Shown one piece after another: positions 20,553 through 30,891 of a stretch of DNA of 64,000 bases. This DNA is from Blastocatellia bacterium (lineage in GTDB: Bacteria > Acidobacteriota > Blastocatellia > UBA7656 > JADIYM01). The notes under the pieces were generated by a model. That model was not told where the DNA came from, ran no database searches, and was given only the letters and a program-made list of their open reading frames with translations. The DNA lies in contig JADIYM010000008.1 of assembly GCA_016705245.1 (NCBI GenBank), forward strand, positions 270,671-334,670. Direction: 5' to 3'. A program made the translations under genes and the position numbers. Each line of letters begins with the position of its first letter. Position 1 is the stretch's first letter.

Positions 20553-20622
20553 GCGCCTCTGGTCTCTGTGCGAAGCTCTTGAGAGGCCCCCGCACACAGA
20601 GACTCAAGGATACGGAGGCACC
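20553..20622. repeat. Degenerate palindromic repeat
   Basis: A GTCTCTGTGCG / CGCACACAGAGAC inverted pair, flanked by weaker complementarity, belongs to the same family as the intergenic palindromes elsewhere in the window. It lies between the convergent GNAT and NtrC-type genes. Confidence 0.6.
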
Positions 20623-20625
20623 GAG

Positions 20626-22016
20626 TCAACGAATCCCGAAGTACTTGATCTTGCTGTTGAGCGTCGTCGTGTTCATCCCCAGCAGCTTGGCCGCCTTGCT
20701 CTGGTGACCGTTCGTGATCTCGAGCGCCCGGAGTATGAGGTCCTTCTGGAACGCATTCACCTCGTCGTAAAACGAGATGCCACCCGCGACATCGATCTCG
20801 GCGGCGACGCGCCCGGCGCCCCCGGATCGCGAGGTTGACGGCGGATGCACGACCTCTTCGCGCAGGTCGTCGAGCGTGATGTGGTCCGTCCGCGAGATGA
20901 TGACTGCCCGCTCGACGGCGTTCTCGAGCTCCCGGATATTCCCCGGCCAGTGGTAGCTCTCGAGCGCCTTCACGACGTCGCGATCGAGCGACTCCGAAAT
21001 ATGGCGGCCGTTTTCCTCCGAGTACTTCTGGATGAAGTGTTGCGCCAGCGGAATGATGTCGTCGACGCGCTCCCGCAGGGGCGGCAGATCGATCGTGATG
21101 ACGTTGAGCCGATAGAAGAGGTCTTCGCGGAACGCGCCCTCTTCCACGGCCTGCTTGAGCGATACGTTGGTGGCGGCATGATCCGGACGTCGACGCGGCG
21201 CGGGTTCGTGTCGCCAATCGGGATGAACTCGCGCTCCTGAATCACGCGCAGGAGCTTCGACTGTGTTTCCAGCGAGATGTTGCCGATCTCGTCGAGAAAG
21301 ATCGAGCCGGTGTCGGCGACCTCGAAGAGTCCCTTCTTCGCGGCAATTGCGCCGGTGAACGCTCCTCGAAGGAGACCGAACAGCTCGCTTTCAAGAAGCT
21401 CGGTGGGGATGTTGCCCGAGTTCACCGTGACGAAAGGGCGGTCTTCGCGCGGGCTCTGGTTGTGGATGGCGCGGGCGACGAGCTCCTTGCCGGTGCCCGA
21501 TTCACCCTGGATGAGAATCGTCGTGCGAGCCGGCGCCACCTGGGCGACAAGGTCGAGAACGCGCTGCATGCGCTCGCTGCGCGCGATGATCTCGACGCCC
21601 GACTTGCGCATGCTGCGCTTCAGCGTCCGACGCTCCTCGTCCTTCCGCCGGCGCCGGATTCCGGCCGCCACGAGCTTGAGGACATCCGCGTTGTCGAAGG
21701 GCTTACGCAGGCAATTGTAGGCGCCGCGCTGCCACGCAGAGATCGCCGTCTCGAAAGTCGCGTACGCCGTGACCATGAGGATGACCGCGTCGCCGTCTAT
21801 CTTGAGGATCTCCTCGAGCGCGCGCAGCCCCCCCATGCCAGGCATGGAGACGTCGAGAAGCACGACGTCGGGCGGACGGTCGGCGTACTTCGCGATGCCT
21901 TCTTCGCCGGTTTTGGCGAGGTCGACGCGATAGCCCTCGCTCGAGAGTAGGTTCTCGAGCACGTCCCGCATGACTTCCTCGTCGTCAATGACGAGGACAT
22001 TTCCCTTTTTCGCCAT
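20626..22016 (-). CDS. NtrC-family sigma54-dependent response regulator; one frameshift
   Basis: Corrected length is about 463 aa. A receiver domain (residues 1-120; VIDDEEVM, phosphoacceptor in VVLLDVSMPG) leads to a sigma54-interaction AAA+ domain (Walker A GESGTGKE, RGAFTGA loop, Walker B GSIFLDEIG) and a C-terminal Fis-type helix-turn-helix (NGHQSKAAKLLGMNTTTLNSKI). The frame breaks near 21177, where the usual RIMAATN has lost one base. It pairs with the histidine kinase whose gene ends 85 nt upstream on the same strand, and would activate sigma54 promoters. Confidence 0.92.
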
Positions 22017-22101
22017 AAGTCAGTCGTTGGCCATCGCGCGCCCGCAGGCGGGCGACGTCACCCGCTCGTTCGAGGCGGGCCGCGACGCAAGCCAGTGCGC
22101 G

Positions 22102-24999
22102 TCAGTCGCTTGCCACCTGCAGCCGCCGGTAACGCGACGGAATCTTGATCGTGAAGGTCGTGCCGCGCCCAGGCTGGCTGTCGACAAAAATTCGGCCCGC
22201 GTGCTCCTGCACGATGCCGTACGAGACTGCGAGTCCGAGTCCCGTACCCTGACCAACACTCTTCGTCGTGAAGAACGGGTCGTAGATTTTCGTGATGTTT
22301 TCGGCCGCGATCCCGATTCCCGTGTCGCGAATGCGTACCACGAGCATATGGTCCGCCGTCTCGGTCTCGAGCTCGAGGGTTCCCCCGCCAGCCATGGCAT
22401 CACGAGCATTCAGGATCAGATTCATGAAGACCTGCTGCAGCTTGCCGGCATTGCCGTAGGCCTCGGGCAGTTCCTCGGCGAACTCTCGCACGACGAGCAC
22501 GTTGCTCTTGTGAAGCTGGATCTCGAGGAGCTGAAGCGTGTCCTCGAGCACCCGGTTCAGATCGAGCGCGGCGAAGTCCGCTCCGCTTGTCCGCGAGAAA
22601 TTCAGCAGGTTGTTCACGATGCCGCTTGCGCGTTCGGTCTGCGCAAGCACCTTCTCGAGAAGCCGCGACTTCGGGTCCGCCGTCGGAATCTGGCCGAGCA
22701 GCATCTGGGTGTACGACGAGATGCCGGCGAGTGGCGTGTTCACCTCGTGCGCCACGCCCGCCGCCAGCAGTCCGATGGAGCTGAGCTTGTCAGACTGCTG
22801 AAGCTGATCCTCGAGCTTGAGCCGGTCGGTCACGTCCTCGACGACGACCAGGGTTCCGGCGAGGGTGTGGGCCGTGTCCTCGAACGGTGCGAGCGAGAGG
22901 TTGATGACGATCGGGCGATCGTCACGCCGCACGGTATGGAACTTGTAGAGATGCCGGACGTCGCCGACGACCCAGGCCTGCGTCCCCGTGACGGCTCGCA
23001 GCGTCGTGATCATCTCCTCATTGAAGATCGAGAGAGCGGTAGCGCCCAGCGCCTCCTGGCGGCCGATTCCGAGCATTTCTTCGAGCGCGCTGTTCCAGGT
23101 CGTGATGATGCCCGCGCTGTCGATGACGAGAATGCCGACGTTCACGCTCTCGATGATCGACGCCGAGAACTGCTGGAGGTGAGCGAGGGCTTCGGCCTTC
23201 TCCCGTTCGGACTGGAGCAGGAGACTGTTGTCGATGGCGACCGCGACGTAGCCGGAGAGTGCGCGCAGGATCTCAATGTCTTCGCTCGTGAGCAGGGAAC
23301 CGTCAGACGTCTGTCTACCGATGCCGATGACGGCTACGAGACGGTCGCGGACGACACACGGGACAAGGTAGTGCACGCCGGCCCATTCAGCCCCCGTGTC
23401 GGATTCCTCCGTGAGCGCGTAACCGCGGACCATGGCATTCGCCCGCACCCATCGCACGAAATCCTCCGGAACCTTCACGTCACGATCGATTCCATCCGCG
23501 AGCAGCAGATCGAAGCGGCCGGCTTCGTGACCGTTCTCGACGAAGATCGCGAGTTGGTCGGCCGAGAGCATTCGCCGCAGTCGCGCTGCCAGGGACGCGA
23601 GCAGAGCATCGAGCTCCGACGTGGACGCGAGGGCGCGACCGAACTCACCGAGGCCCTTTCGCAGCGTGTAACGCTCGCCGTAGAACATCCGGTCCGCGGT
23701 CTGCTGCAACCAGGTCTTGACCGGAGCGAAGAGGATCGTGATGAGCAGCATCACGGCGACGGTCACCGCGCGTACGACCCACGTTGATGCGGTCGGATTG
23801 ATCTCCTTGACGACGTCGCCGACAGTAAGCAGCAGCAGCAGGTACAGCGCCGCGACAGTCGCCGTTGCAAGTACGTGGACGAAGCTTCGCCGGACGATGA
23901 CGTCGACGTCCATCATCCGGTAGCGGACGATGGAATAGCCGAAACTCAACGGAACGAGGATCAGCGGACCGAGTCCCAGTACTTCGGACAGTGCCGAGAT
24001 CGGATTCCCGAGCATGTACGGGATGGCGTAGAAAATCGCGAACGACCCGGCGGCGACCGCAACGCCCCACATTATCCATCTAAGCTGCAGTCGGAGTGCC
24101 GGAGTCCGCGCCCGAACATACGAATTGAAGAGCAGTGCATCGGCCACCACGACGCCAAGCGCAAACTGCCCGATTCCGAGCACGTCGAGCGCGCCGCGGC
24201 CGGCCGCGAGAAAGTCGCCAAGCGCATTCTGTCCGACGAGCAGCGTCACCTCGCCCAGGGACAGCAAAACCGCGGGAACGTAGAGAAGCGACGTGCTGAG
24301 CCATCGGACCGACAACCACTCTGGCTTGCTCGGAAATACCGCGCAGAAATGGACGAAGAGGGGCGCCGCAAGGAGGAACGCGACGTGGTCGACGATAAGC
24401 ACAGTGCGGTCGAACAGCTCCCATTCACCGTTGCTGCCGATCGTGAGTGCCGGACGAAGCACGTAGAAGAGGAATGCCGTCAGGCAGATCCAATAGAAAT
24501 GAAAGCTGTAAGGTGCGCGGCCCTGCCGGAGAAACACGAAAACGCCGATGATCAGGTAGACGATGGCGATGAGCCCGAAATAGAGAGTCTCGGCGCGACG
24601 AAGCGGCGCCGGCTCGATCTGCTTCACATCGCCTTCCCAAAGGCCCTGCGAGACGCCGAGCGAATTGAACCGCTCTACCTGGTAAACGAGATTGCCGTTG
24701 ATCCCGACGTTGTCCAGGTAATAGGCGACGTCATCCGAGCGCTCAATGAGTTCCCATGCGCCGTCGTGATAGATGTACCGAAGGATATGCCCGCCGCGGA
24801 TTCCGGCATTGAAGGCTGGGCTCTCGACCCGGACGTCGTGCGCCGTGACGCCGTCTTTGGTATCGATCCAGACGACGCCGTCGTCCGGCATCGGCGGAGC
24901 CAGCACGCGTTCGCGCATGTTCATGGCAGCGAACACCACGGCGCCAATCGTCAGCGCGACCACGAGAAACGCCTTTGCTGCGGCTCCGGTGATCTTCAT
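22102..24999 (-). CDS. Large membrane sensor histidine kinase (PDZ-like, multi-TM, GAF, PAS, HisKA, HATPase)
   Basis: The 965-aa protein begins with a signal-anchor helix and a PDZ-like periplasmic segment (VESPAFNAGIRGGHI), followed by about eight membrane helices (about 145-430), a GAF domain (about 480-640), a PAS domain (about 665-770, GILVIDSAGIITTWN) and the kinase core. The H-box is LAAGVAHEVNTPLAGISSY, the N-box LILNARDAM, and the G-boxes RDTGIGI and GQGTGLGLAV. It presumably controls the NtrC-type regulator next to it. ATG 24999 is chosen because the signal-anchor follows directly; the frame is open further upstream without homology. The signal sensed is unknown. Confidence 0.92.
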   Translation of the reverse strand: MKITGAAAKAFLVVALTIGAVVFAAMNMRERVLAPPMPDDGVVWIDTKDGVTAHDVRVESPAFNAGIRGGHILRYIYHDGAWELIERSDDVAYYLDNVGINGNLVYQVERFNSLGVSQGLWEGDVKQIEPAPLRRAETLYFGLIAIVYLIIGVFVFLRQGRAPYSFHFYWICLTAFLFYVLRPALTIGSNGEWELFDRTVLIVDHVAFLLAAPLFVHFCAVFPSKPEWLSVRWLSTSLLYVPAVLLSLGEVTLLVGQNALGDFLAAGRGALDVLGIGQFALGVVVADALLFNSYVRARTPALRLQLRWIMWGVAVAAGSFAIFYAIPYMLGNPISALSEVLGLGPLILVPLSFGYSIVRYRMMDVDVIVRRSFVHVLATATVAALYLLLLLTVGDVVKEINPTASTWVVRAVTVAVMLLITILFAPVKTWLQQTADRMFYGERYTLRKGLGEFGRALASTSELDALLASLAARLRRMLSADQLAIFVENGHEAGRFDLLLADGIDRDVKVPEDFVRWVRANAMVRGYALTEESDTGAEWAGVHYLVPCVVRDRLVAVIGIGRQTSDGSLLTSEDIEILRALSGYVAVAIDNSLLLQSEREKAEALAHLQQFSASIIESVNVGILVIDSAGIITTWNSALEEMLGIGRQEALGATALSIFNEEMITTLRAVTGTQAWVVGDVRHLYKFHTVRRDDRPIVINLSLAPFEDTAHTLAGTLVVVEDVTDRLKLEDQLQQSDKLSSIGLLAAGVAHEVNTPLAGISSYTQMLLGQIPTADPKSRLLEKVLAQTERASGIVNNLLNFSRTSGADFAALDLNRVLEDTLQLLEIQLHKSNVLVVREFAEELPEAYGNAGKLQQVFMNLILNARDAMAGGGTLELETETADHMLVVRIRDTGIGIAAENITKIYDPFFTTKSVGQGTGLGLAVSYGIVQEHAGRIFVDSQPGRGTTFTIKIPSRYRRLQVASD

Positions 25000-25288
25000 C
25001 CGTCGTTCGCCTGCTCCTGAATGTCGATGCCTACTCCAGACGGTGTCGCCCGAATTTTCCGGTGCAACTCGTATTCCAACGTAAGTGCACTTGGAGAGTT
25101 CGCGTAACTCGTTGCAACTGAAGGAACATGTCGGCGAGCAAGCAGCGCGCAATTCCGAAACTTCGGAATTCGTCCGAGAAAATGGATCTCGAACTCCGCA
25201 GGCTCGCAAGTGCTTTCAGCTGAAGGGCTAGTCGGAGGCAGGCCTGAGTCGGAAGGGCAGAGAAGGGCGAGCAGGCACTGGCCTTCGC

Positions 25289-26974
25289 CTAGAATCGGAA
25301 CGTGACCCCGGCACGGATCAGTCGGCCATAATCCACCAGGAGGATCTCGCCGTCGTCGGAGCCGGTGCTCGAAGCAAACGCATTCCGAACATCGACCATA
25401 GCTTCCCATCGTCCGGGTATGAAATCCGGCATCGGGAGCTGCTGGGTAAGAAAGAAACTGGCCGCCGGCTCGGAAGCCCCCAACCGTCCGGCAAAGGGGT
25501 CGATTGCGAACACCACCGTGTCGGGGCTGTAACGATACACGGCCGCGATACGAGTGCCGGTTCCAAACTCGGCCTCGAGGCGGCCCGCAATCATCTGGAA
25601 AGTTGCTGACTGGAACATCTCGGCCGGATTCGCCAGGCCGGCAGACTCAACACTGAGCCCGGTTCCCGCCGAGTATCCGATCGTGCCCGAGACCGAGCTC
25701 GAGAACCGTCGTGAGTAGAGAACCCGAACGCCCGACGATCGTCCATCGAGCGACCCCGTGCGAAACTCGTGATCGGCCGATCCAGCGGGCACGGCAAGAA
25801 AACCGATTCCGCGACCTGACGCCGAGTCGAAGAACGCCATCACTTCAAAATTCGAGCGTTCGTCGATGAGATGTCCGACTCCAAACTCGACCCGCCGGCT
25901 GCGGTCCGGCGTCGCCGACGCGATGTCCTCGGCGCTGACGTTCGGGATATCCGGCGCCTCGAAAGTGACTTCGCCGGTTTCGAGATCGAAATGCGCAGAG
26001 TCGTCGAGCATGTCCGCCGGCGTTAACCGGGCGAAAATCTGCGTGCGCTGCGAAGGCGAGAGCTCGATTCCGAAGCGAGGAACGATCGCCGAGGCGTGCG
26101 CTGCTCCGGCAAACTTCGAAACGCTCAACCCGTAGACGATCACGATCGGATCGATAATCCGCCAACGGTCAACGGCCTGCAGGGTGTACTGATCGAGTCT
26201 GGAGGCTGGTTCGCGTCCGCCGCTCGGCAGCCGGAGTCGACCGTATGCGGCCGTCACCTCGAGCTCATGGTCGTCGCCGACCGCCTTTGCAATCCGCGCT
26301 TCGAGTCGTCGCGGGGCGTTCACCCCCACGCCGACCTGCCCGGCCACCATCAGATCCGCACCCGAGACCTCCCGAGCGACAGCAAAGTTAGTAGCGACGT
26401 AACCGTCGTCGAGTCCATCGTGACCCGACACGGCAACGGCCTGAACAACCCCGTGCACCGAGTTATCGCGATCCGTCAGCGCAAGTGCCTCGACATCCTG
26501 ACGATCGAGTTCGTCCTGAGCGACCGCATCGAGCTCGTCGAGATGGAAGACGTGGCCCCTGGAACTCCGGACGACGTTTCGATATGGGTCAGAGCGTTCA
26601 GAACGGCGACGGTCCGCAAGCGTGTTGGCGCGGCGAAGCGAGATCACATCAAGGACGGTTTCCTGATTTGCGGCAACGCGCGCCCGTGCCGAAAACGACG
26701 CAAAGCCCGCAGCGACGGCACGAAGCACGTAGCGCCCCGGTGCGACCTGTGTTGCAAACGCGCCTGCTGCATCAGTCGACGTGCTTCGGACCGGACGGGT
26801 CGTCTTGACGTTCGGATCGAAGATGGCGACCGACGCGCCGACGAGCGGGGCACCAAACTGGTCTCGAACCACGCCACGCAGGACGCCAAGGCTCGATGCC
26901 TGGACCGGGGCGACCGCAATGCATGCGAAAACGAGCACTACACCGAATGCCGCGAATTTCGCTCCACGCTTCAT
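25289..26974 (-). CDS. Outer-membrane-like protein with carboxypeptidase-regulatory domain and beta-barrel
   Basis: The 561-aa protein has a signal peptide (VLVFACIAVAPVQAS), then a CnaB/carboxypeptidase-regulatory-like domain (about 30-110; GVVRDQFGAPLVGASV, ATQVAPGRYVLRAVA). The remainder is rich in alternating hydrophobic strands and ends in GVTFRF, a typical C-terminal aromatic signature of outer-membrane barrels. No TonB plug domain or TonB box is evident, so it differs from acidobacterial TonB-dependent receptors. The role is unknown. A promoter is visible at 27019-27046. Confidence 0.7.
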   Translation of the reverse strand: MKRGAKFAAFGVVLVFACIAVAPVQASSLGVLRGVVRDQFGAPLVGASVAIFDPNVKTTRPVRSTSTDAAGAFATQVAPGRYVLRAVAAGFASFSARARVAANQETVLDVISLRRANTLADRRRSERSDPYRNVVRSSRGHVFHLDELDAVAQDELDRQDVEALALTDRDNSVHGVVQAVAVSGHDGLDDGYVATNFAVAREVSGADLMVAGQVGVGVNAPRRLEARIAKAVGDDHELEVTAAYGRLRLPSGGREPASRLDQYTLQAVDRWRIIDPIVIVYGLSVSKFAGAAHASAIVPRFGIELSPSQRTQIFARLTPADMLDDSAHFDLETGEVTFEAPDIPNVSAEDIASATPDRSRRVEFGVGHLIDERSNFEVMAFFDSASGRGIGFLAVPAGSADHEFRTGSLDGRSSGVRVLYSRRFSSSVSGTIGYSAGTGLSVESAGLANPAEMFQSATFQMIAGRLEAEFGTGTRIAAVYRYSPDTVVFAIDPFAGRLGASEPAASFFLTQQLPMPDFIPGRWEAMVDVRNAFASSTGSDDGEILLVDYGRLIRAGVTFRF

Positions 26975-27018
26975 CTTCACGTCCTCAAGCGGGGGTAACA
27001 GAGGAAGACCGAACTTGG

Positions 27019-27046
27019 ATCTTAGCACGGAGATCCAATCTGTCAA
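27019..27046 (-). promoter_or_regulatory. Sigma70-type promoter of the beta-barrel gene
   Basis: Read on the minus strand, TTGACA (27046-27041), 16 nt and TAAGAT (27024-27019) resemble a sigma70 promoter. The start point would lie about 38 nt upstream of ATG 26974. Confidence 0.6.
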
Positions 27047-27148
27047 CGCGGGCAATCGCCGTGCTGACGGGCAAAACGCACTGGAACTCACGGTCTTGCA
27101 CGTGGGATGCCTGAGGCGACCGGGTCGGGTTGCCCGGGCCTCGCGGGC

Positions 27149-27700
27149 TTAGATCCGCTCGTAGAACGCGAGGGTCGAGTTTCCGTGCCGGACGTCACGA
27201 TAATGACGCAGCGATCCGGCCTCTGCCGGCAGCCGATCGCGGGTCCATCGCTCGACGATTACGACACCGTCGGCCGCGACCAGCTCGCTGAGTCCCAGGA
27301 GTTGAAGAATCGTCGGGTACAGGTCGGCATCGTAAGGCGGATCTACGTACACGACGTCGAATTGCTCTCCCCGGCCAATGAGTGCCTTGAGCGCTGCAAC
27401 TGCTTCCTTTGGGATTATGCGCGACTGGCTGGCGACGCCGCAGTGTTCGATGTTCGCTTCGAGATGCTCGAGTGCCCGTCGCGAATGCTCGACGAACACG
27501 GCCTTTTCCGCGCCGCGCGAGAGTGCCTCGAGCCCGACCGCTCCGGATCCGGCGCACACGTCAAGAAAGGCTGCGCCGCCGATCCTTGACGAAAGGATGT
27601 TGAAAAGCGCCTCTCGGACCCTGTCCGACGTAGGCCGGGTCGCCCGGCCTTCAGGTGCCCGGAGTCGTCGGCCGCGAAGCTGTCCCGAAATGATTCGCAC
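27149..27700 (-). CDS. rsmD: 16S rRNA (guanine966-N2)-methyltransferase RsmD
   Basis: The 183-aa SAM-dependent enzyme methylates G966 of 16S rRNA. It starts with the family hallmark RIISGQLRGRRL, followed by RPTSDRVREALFNIL, the SAM-binding FLDVCAGSGAVGLEALSRGA and the catalytic DPPY motif. GTG 27700 is chosen because it yields the typical N-terminus; the frame is open 17 codons further upstream. Confidence 0.95.
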   Translation of the reverse strand: MRIISGQLRGRRLRAPEGRATRPTSDRVREALFNILSSRIGGAAFLDVCAGSGAVGLEALSRGAEKAVFVEHSRRALEHLEANIEHCGVASQSRIIPKEAVAALKALIGRGEQFDVVYVDPPYDADLYPTILQLLGLSELVAADGVVIVERWTRDRLPAEAGSLRHYRDVRHGNSTLAFYERI

Positions 27701-27770
27701 GGCTTCGAGTCTACGGGCCCGATGCAGATGGCGCCAGCGACCGCTCTGCAAGCGCGTCGGTTCACTGTCA

Positions 27771-27862
27771 CTGCGCCTCCGCGCGATCTCTGCGACTCCG
27801 CGAGATACCCGACCTAACGCAAGCGTTTCCCGCAGCGACGCAGAGGTCTCGCAGAGGCGCAG
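27771..27862. repeat. GCAGAG-family palindromic repeat
   Basis: Arms CTGCGCCTCCGCGCGATCTC... and ...GAGGTCTCGCAGAGGCGCAG (27771-27808 and about 27829-27862) are imperfect complements. It separates the VWFA gene from rsmD. Confidence 0.7.
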
Positions 27863-27876
27863 GGGAGGCCCAGCGG

Positions 27877-30096
27877 CTATTCGACAGTAAACGGCGTCAC
27901 GGCCTGCGCGACGGGCTGTTTCGATCCAACGGGAACGATATAGAGCACGGCGCGGTAGTTTCCCGGCTTGAACCCGTCGAGCGGAATGTCGGGAGCGGCC
28001 GTGGCCATTCCAGACGCATCTGTCGGCCCAAGCGGCGACGGGGGCGTCCCGACCGCCACTTCCTCTCCGCTCATGAAGTGCAGGATCATTTCGTACGGGG
28101 TGTTCGGAGCGCCGCGGAACTGAAAGTACACGATCATCCGATCACCGCGTGACTTTGCGAATCGACCCGTCGGGTTTGGCACGATCCGGATCTTGCCGCC
28201 CATCACGAGCGGATCCTCAGCGACCAGGGTGCGCTCCGACTCGGGAACCGTGACGGCCGCCGATCCGAGCACGAGACTGCTAAGCGCCGGGTTCCCGTCT
28301 GACGGCAGGGGTGGCAGCGTGATCTTGCGCTCCATTACCGTTCCCCGGTGCGAGTTGGGATCGTAGACGCCAAGCTGGAGCGTGTAGGAGCCCGGGGGCA
28401 GCACGAGCGACTGCGGGAACGGCGGAACAGGAGACGACATCGCCTTGAACTCCGGGATTCGGTCGTTTGCGGCCCGGAACACAGTCGTGCGGCTCAGTTT
28501 GGCGACGACAGTCTGTCTCGCATCGCGGACGAGCACCACGGCATTCACTTCAAAGTCCGTGGCGTTTGGATTTCCGCCCTTCAGGTTCGGATTCTTCGAT
28601 TTGGTATCGCGCGGAATCGCGCCGAGGGCCGACCCGTCGACGCTCAGTGCGACTGGGACACGCCAGCCATACGGCGACGCGAAGCGTTCGGTCTTGAACG
28701 AGACCTTCAGGTCCGACAGCCGCGACTGCGGGTCCGACTTTGCCAGCATGGCGAGTACCGGTTGCTCGAACGGCAGGAGAAGCGTCGAATTGGCGCCCGG
28801 AACCGCGAAGTAGCCCTTCCGTGATCGCACCTCGACATCCCGCCGAAGGACCTTCACCGTGATCGACCGGAACGAGCCGTCGAGCGCGACGTTCGTCGGC
28901 TCGTAACTCATGGCGTAGTAGGTGCGCAGGTCGTTCGCGATGGCGAGGAATCCCTTGCCGAGATCGTTCGTGTTCCGGACGAGAACCCCGCCCGTGTCTT
29001 TGGCAATGCGTGCCAGGCCTTCGTCGTTGTCGGTAAGGTTGGACTCGAGGATGCGGTCCATTCCGCTGCGGCCCTCGCTCACGGCCATGCGGTCGTCGGA
29101 CTCGAGAATCGGCCGCACGTTCCGGAGTTGTTCGTTGTTCGTCCGGGCCACGCGCGCGTCGAGTCCCCGCACGCCGACCGTGTTGATCGTCAGGTTCGAC
29201 CGGTTCGCGGCGCTCACCATCGCGTCGAATGCCGAGTCAACGTCGTTGTTCAGAACGAGGCCGGCGGAGTAGAGCACCATCGACTTGCGGCCAGGCACTT
29301 CGCTGTAGGCCTGGGCGATGGCCACAACACTGTTGATGATCGAGAGAGCCTGAATCTGATCGCGCAGCGCCGAAAAGTACGACTCGATTCCCGCCGCGTT
29401 GGAGCTGAGCAGCGTCTCGAGGTTGACCGCGGCCTGCGCGTCGCCGGCGTCGCCCGACAGAGTGAGGTCACCGCCACCGACGGCAATCATCTGGGTGAGC
29501 CGGCCAAGGTCGGCTCGGCTACCGTTCGTGACTGCTTCCTGCAGGAGGATTGTGGAGCCCGCCGTCGCGATCTTCATCGCGTTGACGAGTTTGGGCTTGT
29601 TGTTCGTGAAGTTCTGGATCATCACGGGCTGAGATGTGTTGATGAAAACAGCCACGAGATCGTTGATGGCGAGCTTCTCGTTGATGAACTTCTCGGTCGC
29701 GGTGAAGACCTGCTTCAGCTCGGCCTGCTCGACCGATGTTCGATCCACCATGATGATGATGAGGTTGACCTTTGCGGCGAGCGACGACCGGATCGCCTCG
29801 GGCGCCTCGGCCGACGTCGTTGCCGTCGACGGCTGTCCATTTACCTCCTGCGGACCCTTGCGGACGAGACCGAACGACGTCACGGACTGCTTCGTCCCGT
29901 TCTCGAGGATCTCGATCTCGTCGCGCCTGAGATCGGTGACGGGTTGACCCTTCTTGTCGGTCACGATGACGTCGAGAAGCACTTCGCCGGCACTGAGCTG
30001 CACGTCGCTCTTGCCGTCCTGCACGGCGTGCACCGGGACGCCGACTGACAGGATGACAGCCGCAAGCACGGTCCTTCCGAGGGTTCGGACGTTCAT
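27877..30096 (-). CDS. Secreted VWFA-domain protein of the acidobacterial type
   Basis: The 739-aa protein has a signal peptide (LAAVILSVGVPVHA), an N-terminal beta domain (LLDVIVTDKKGQPVTDL, EILENGTKQSV) and a von Willebrand A-like domain (about 85-350; VNLIIIMVDRTSV, SMVLYSAGL), then a long C-terminal part with beta-rich segments. This architecture matches the VWFA-related family largely confined to Acidobacteriota. The MIDAS-like start is D-R-T-S rather than the canonical DxSxS, so metal binding is uncertain. Function is unknown; a protein-protein binding role outside the cytoplasm is likely. Confidence 0.85.
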   Translation of the reverse strand: MNVRTLGRTVLAAVILSVGVPVHAVQDGKSDVQLSAGEVLLDVIVTDKKGQPVTDLRRDEIEILENGTKQSVTSFGLVRKGPQEVNGQPSTATTSAEAPEAIRSSLAAKVNLIIIMVDRTSVEQAELKQVFTATEKFINEKLAINDLVAVFINTSQPVMIQNFTNNKPKLVNAMKIATAGSTILLQEAVTNGSRADLGRLTQMIAVGGGDLTLSGDAGDAQAAVNLETLLSSNAAGIESYFSALRDQIQALSIINSVVAIAQAYSEVPGRKSMVLYSAGLVLNNDVDSAFDAMVSAANRSNLTINTVGVRGLDARVARTNNEQLRNVRPILESDDRMAVSEGRSGMDRILESNLTDNDEGLARIAKDTGGVLVRNTNDLGKGFLAIANDLRTYYAMSYEPTNVALDGSFRSITVKVLRRDVEVRSRKGYFAVPGANSTLLLPFEQPVLAMLAKSDPQSRLSDLKVSFKTERFASPYGWRVPVALSVDGSALGAIPRDTKSKNPNLKGGNPNATDFEVNAVVLVRDARQTVVAKLSRTTVFRAANDRIPEFKAMSSPVPPFPQSLVLPPGSYTLQLGVYDPNSHRGTVMERKITLPPLPSDGNPALSSLVLGSAAVTVPESERTLVAEDPLVMGGKIRIVPNPTGRFAKSRGDRMIVYFQFRGAPNTPYEMILHFMSGEEVAVGTPPSPLGPTDASGMATAAPDIPLDGFKPGNYRAVLYIVPVGSKQPVAQAVTPFTVE

Positions 30097-30128
30097 TGGA
30101 TCTCTCTCCGCCGGAATTTCAACCGGCA

Positions 30129-30836
30129 CTACTTGGTGAGCTTCGTCGAGTAGAGAATCCCGTAGAGCGCATCCACGTGCGTCGGGAAGCCCTTGCCGGA
30201 CGAGTGCACCATCAGGTTGATCAACTGCTTCTGGCCGTTGTAGCTCCGATAAGCCTGCCACTGGAGGCGTTGCACGTCGCTCGAGTCATCCGGTGACTTC
30301 TCGAGGAACTGGACACCGCGCACGCCGTCCAGGACGAGCCATCTCACCTCGGTGTATTTCCCGAGCTTCTGCTGGTCGAGGGCCGCCTGATGCATCGCGT
30401 TCAGGCTGACGTCGGTCGGAATCGAATCCGGCAGCACCGAGATCGACACGGTGATCCAGCCGGCATCCCACGTTCCAGGCGACTTGTACGAGAACATCTC
30501 GGGTGAAACGGACTGCTTGCTCCAGCCTTTCGGGAGCGTCCACGTTATTCCCTGGCCTTCCCAGGACGTCTCGGTACCGCCCGCGATGGCCGCCTGCTGC
30601 CCGGGAGTAGGTGACGGCGACTCGCCGGAGGCCGATGGCGCCGAGCTCGATCCAGAGCTGCCACCGGTCGGAGCCGACCCCGACATCGGAGTGTTATTGA
30701 CCGCCGGAGGACCACCGCGGTAGGCGTAGTAGCCAAACCCGAAGAGCACGACGAGAAGGACGGCGGCGACAACGAAAAAGCCGCCTACAACGGCTGCGAT
30801 GATGCAGCCCGTGGATTTCTTGGCAGAGGATTCCAT
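30129..30836 (-). CDS. Membrane-anchored protein of unknown function
   Basis: The 235-aa protein has one N-terminal transmembrane helix (GFFVVAAVLLVVLFGFGYY), a Ser/Pro/Gly-rich linker (about 45-90) and a soluble domain (about 95-235; GITWTLPKGWSKQ, RLQWQAYRSYNGQKQLINL). The domain resembles the outline of small lipid/surface-exposed domains such as that of the lipoprotein at 53227-53766 (both have an amphiphilic FPEGW/LPKGW motif near the start). I do not recognise a named family. It lies 32 nt upstream of the VWFA gene on the same strand. Confidence 0.7.
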   Translation of the reverse strand: MESSAKKSTGCIIAAVVGGFFVVAAVLLVVLFGFGYYAYRGGPPAVNNTPMSGSAPTGGSSGSSSAPSASGESPSPTPGQQAAIAGGTETSWEGQGITWTLPKGWSKQSVSPEMFSYKSPGTWDAGWITVSISVLPDSIPTDVSLNAMHQAALDQQKLGKYTEVRWLVLDGVRGVQFLEKSPDDSSDVQRLQWQAYRSYNGQKQLINLMVHSSGKGFPTHVDALYGILYSTKLTK

Positions 30837-30891
30837 TCGTGAGTTCGTCCTTTGTTGAGGGATCGTCGACGCCGATGAAGCGAACCGATTC

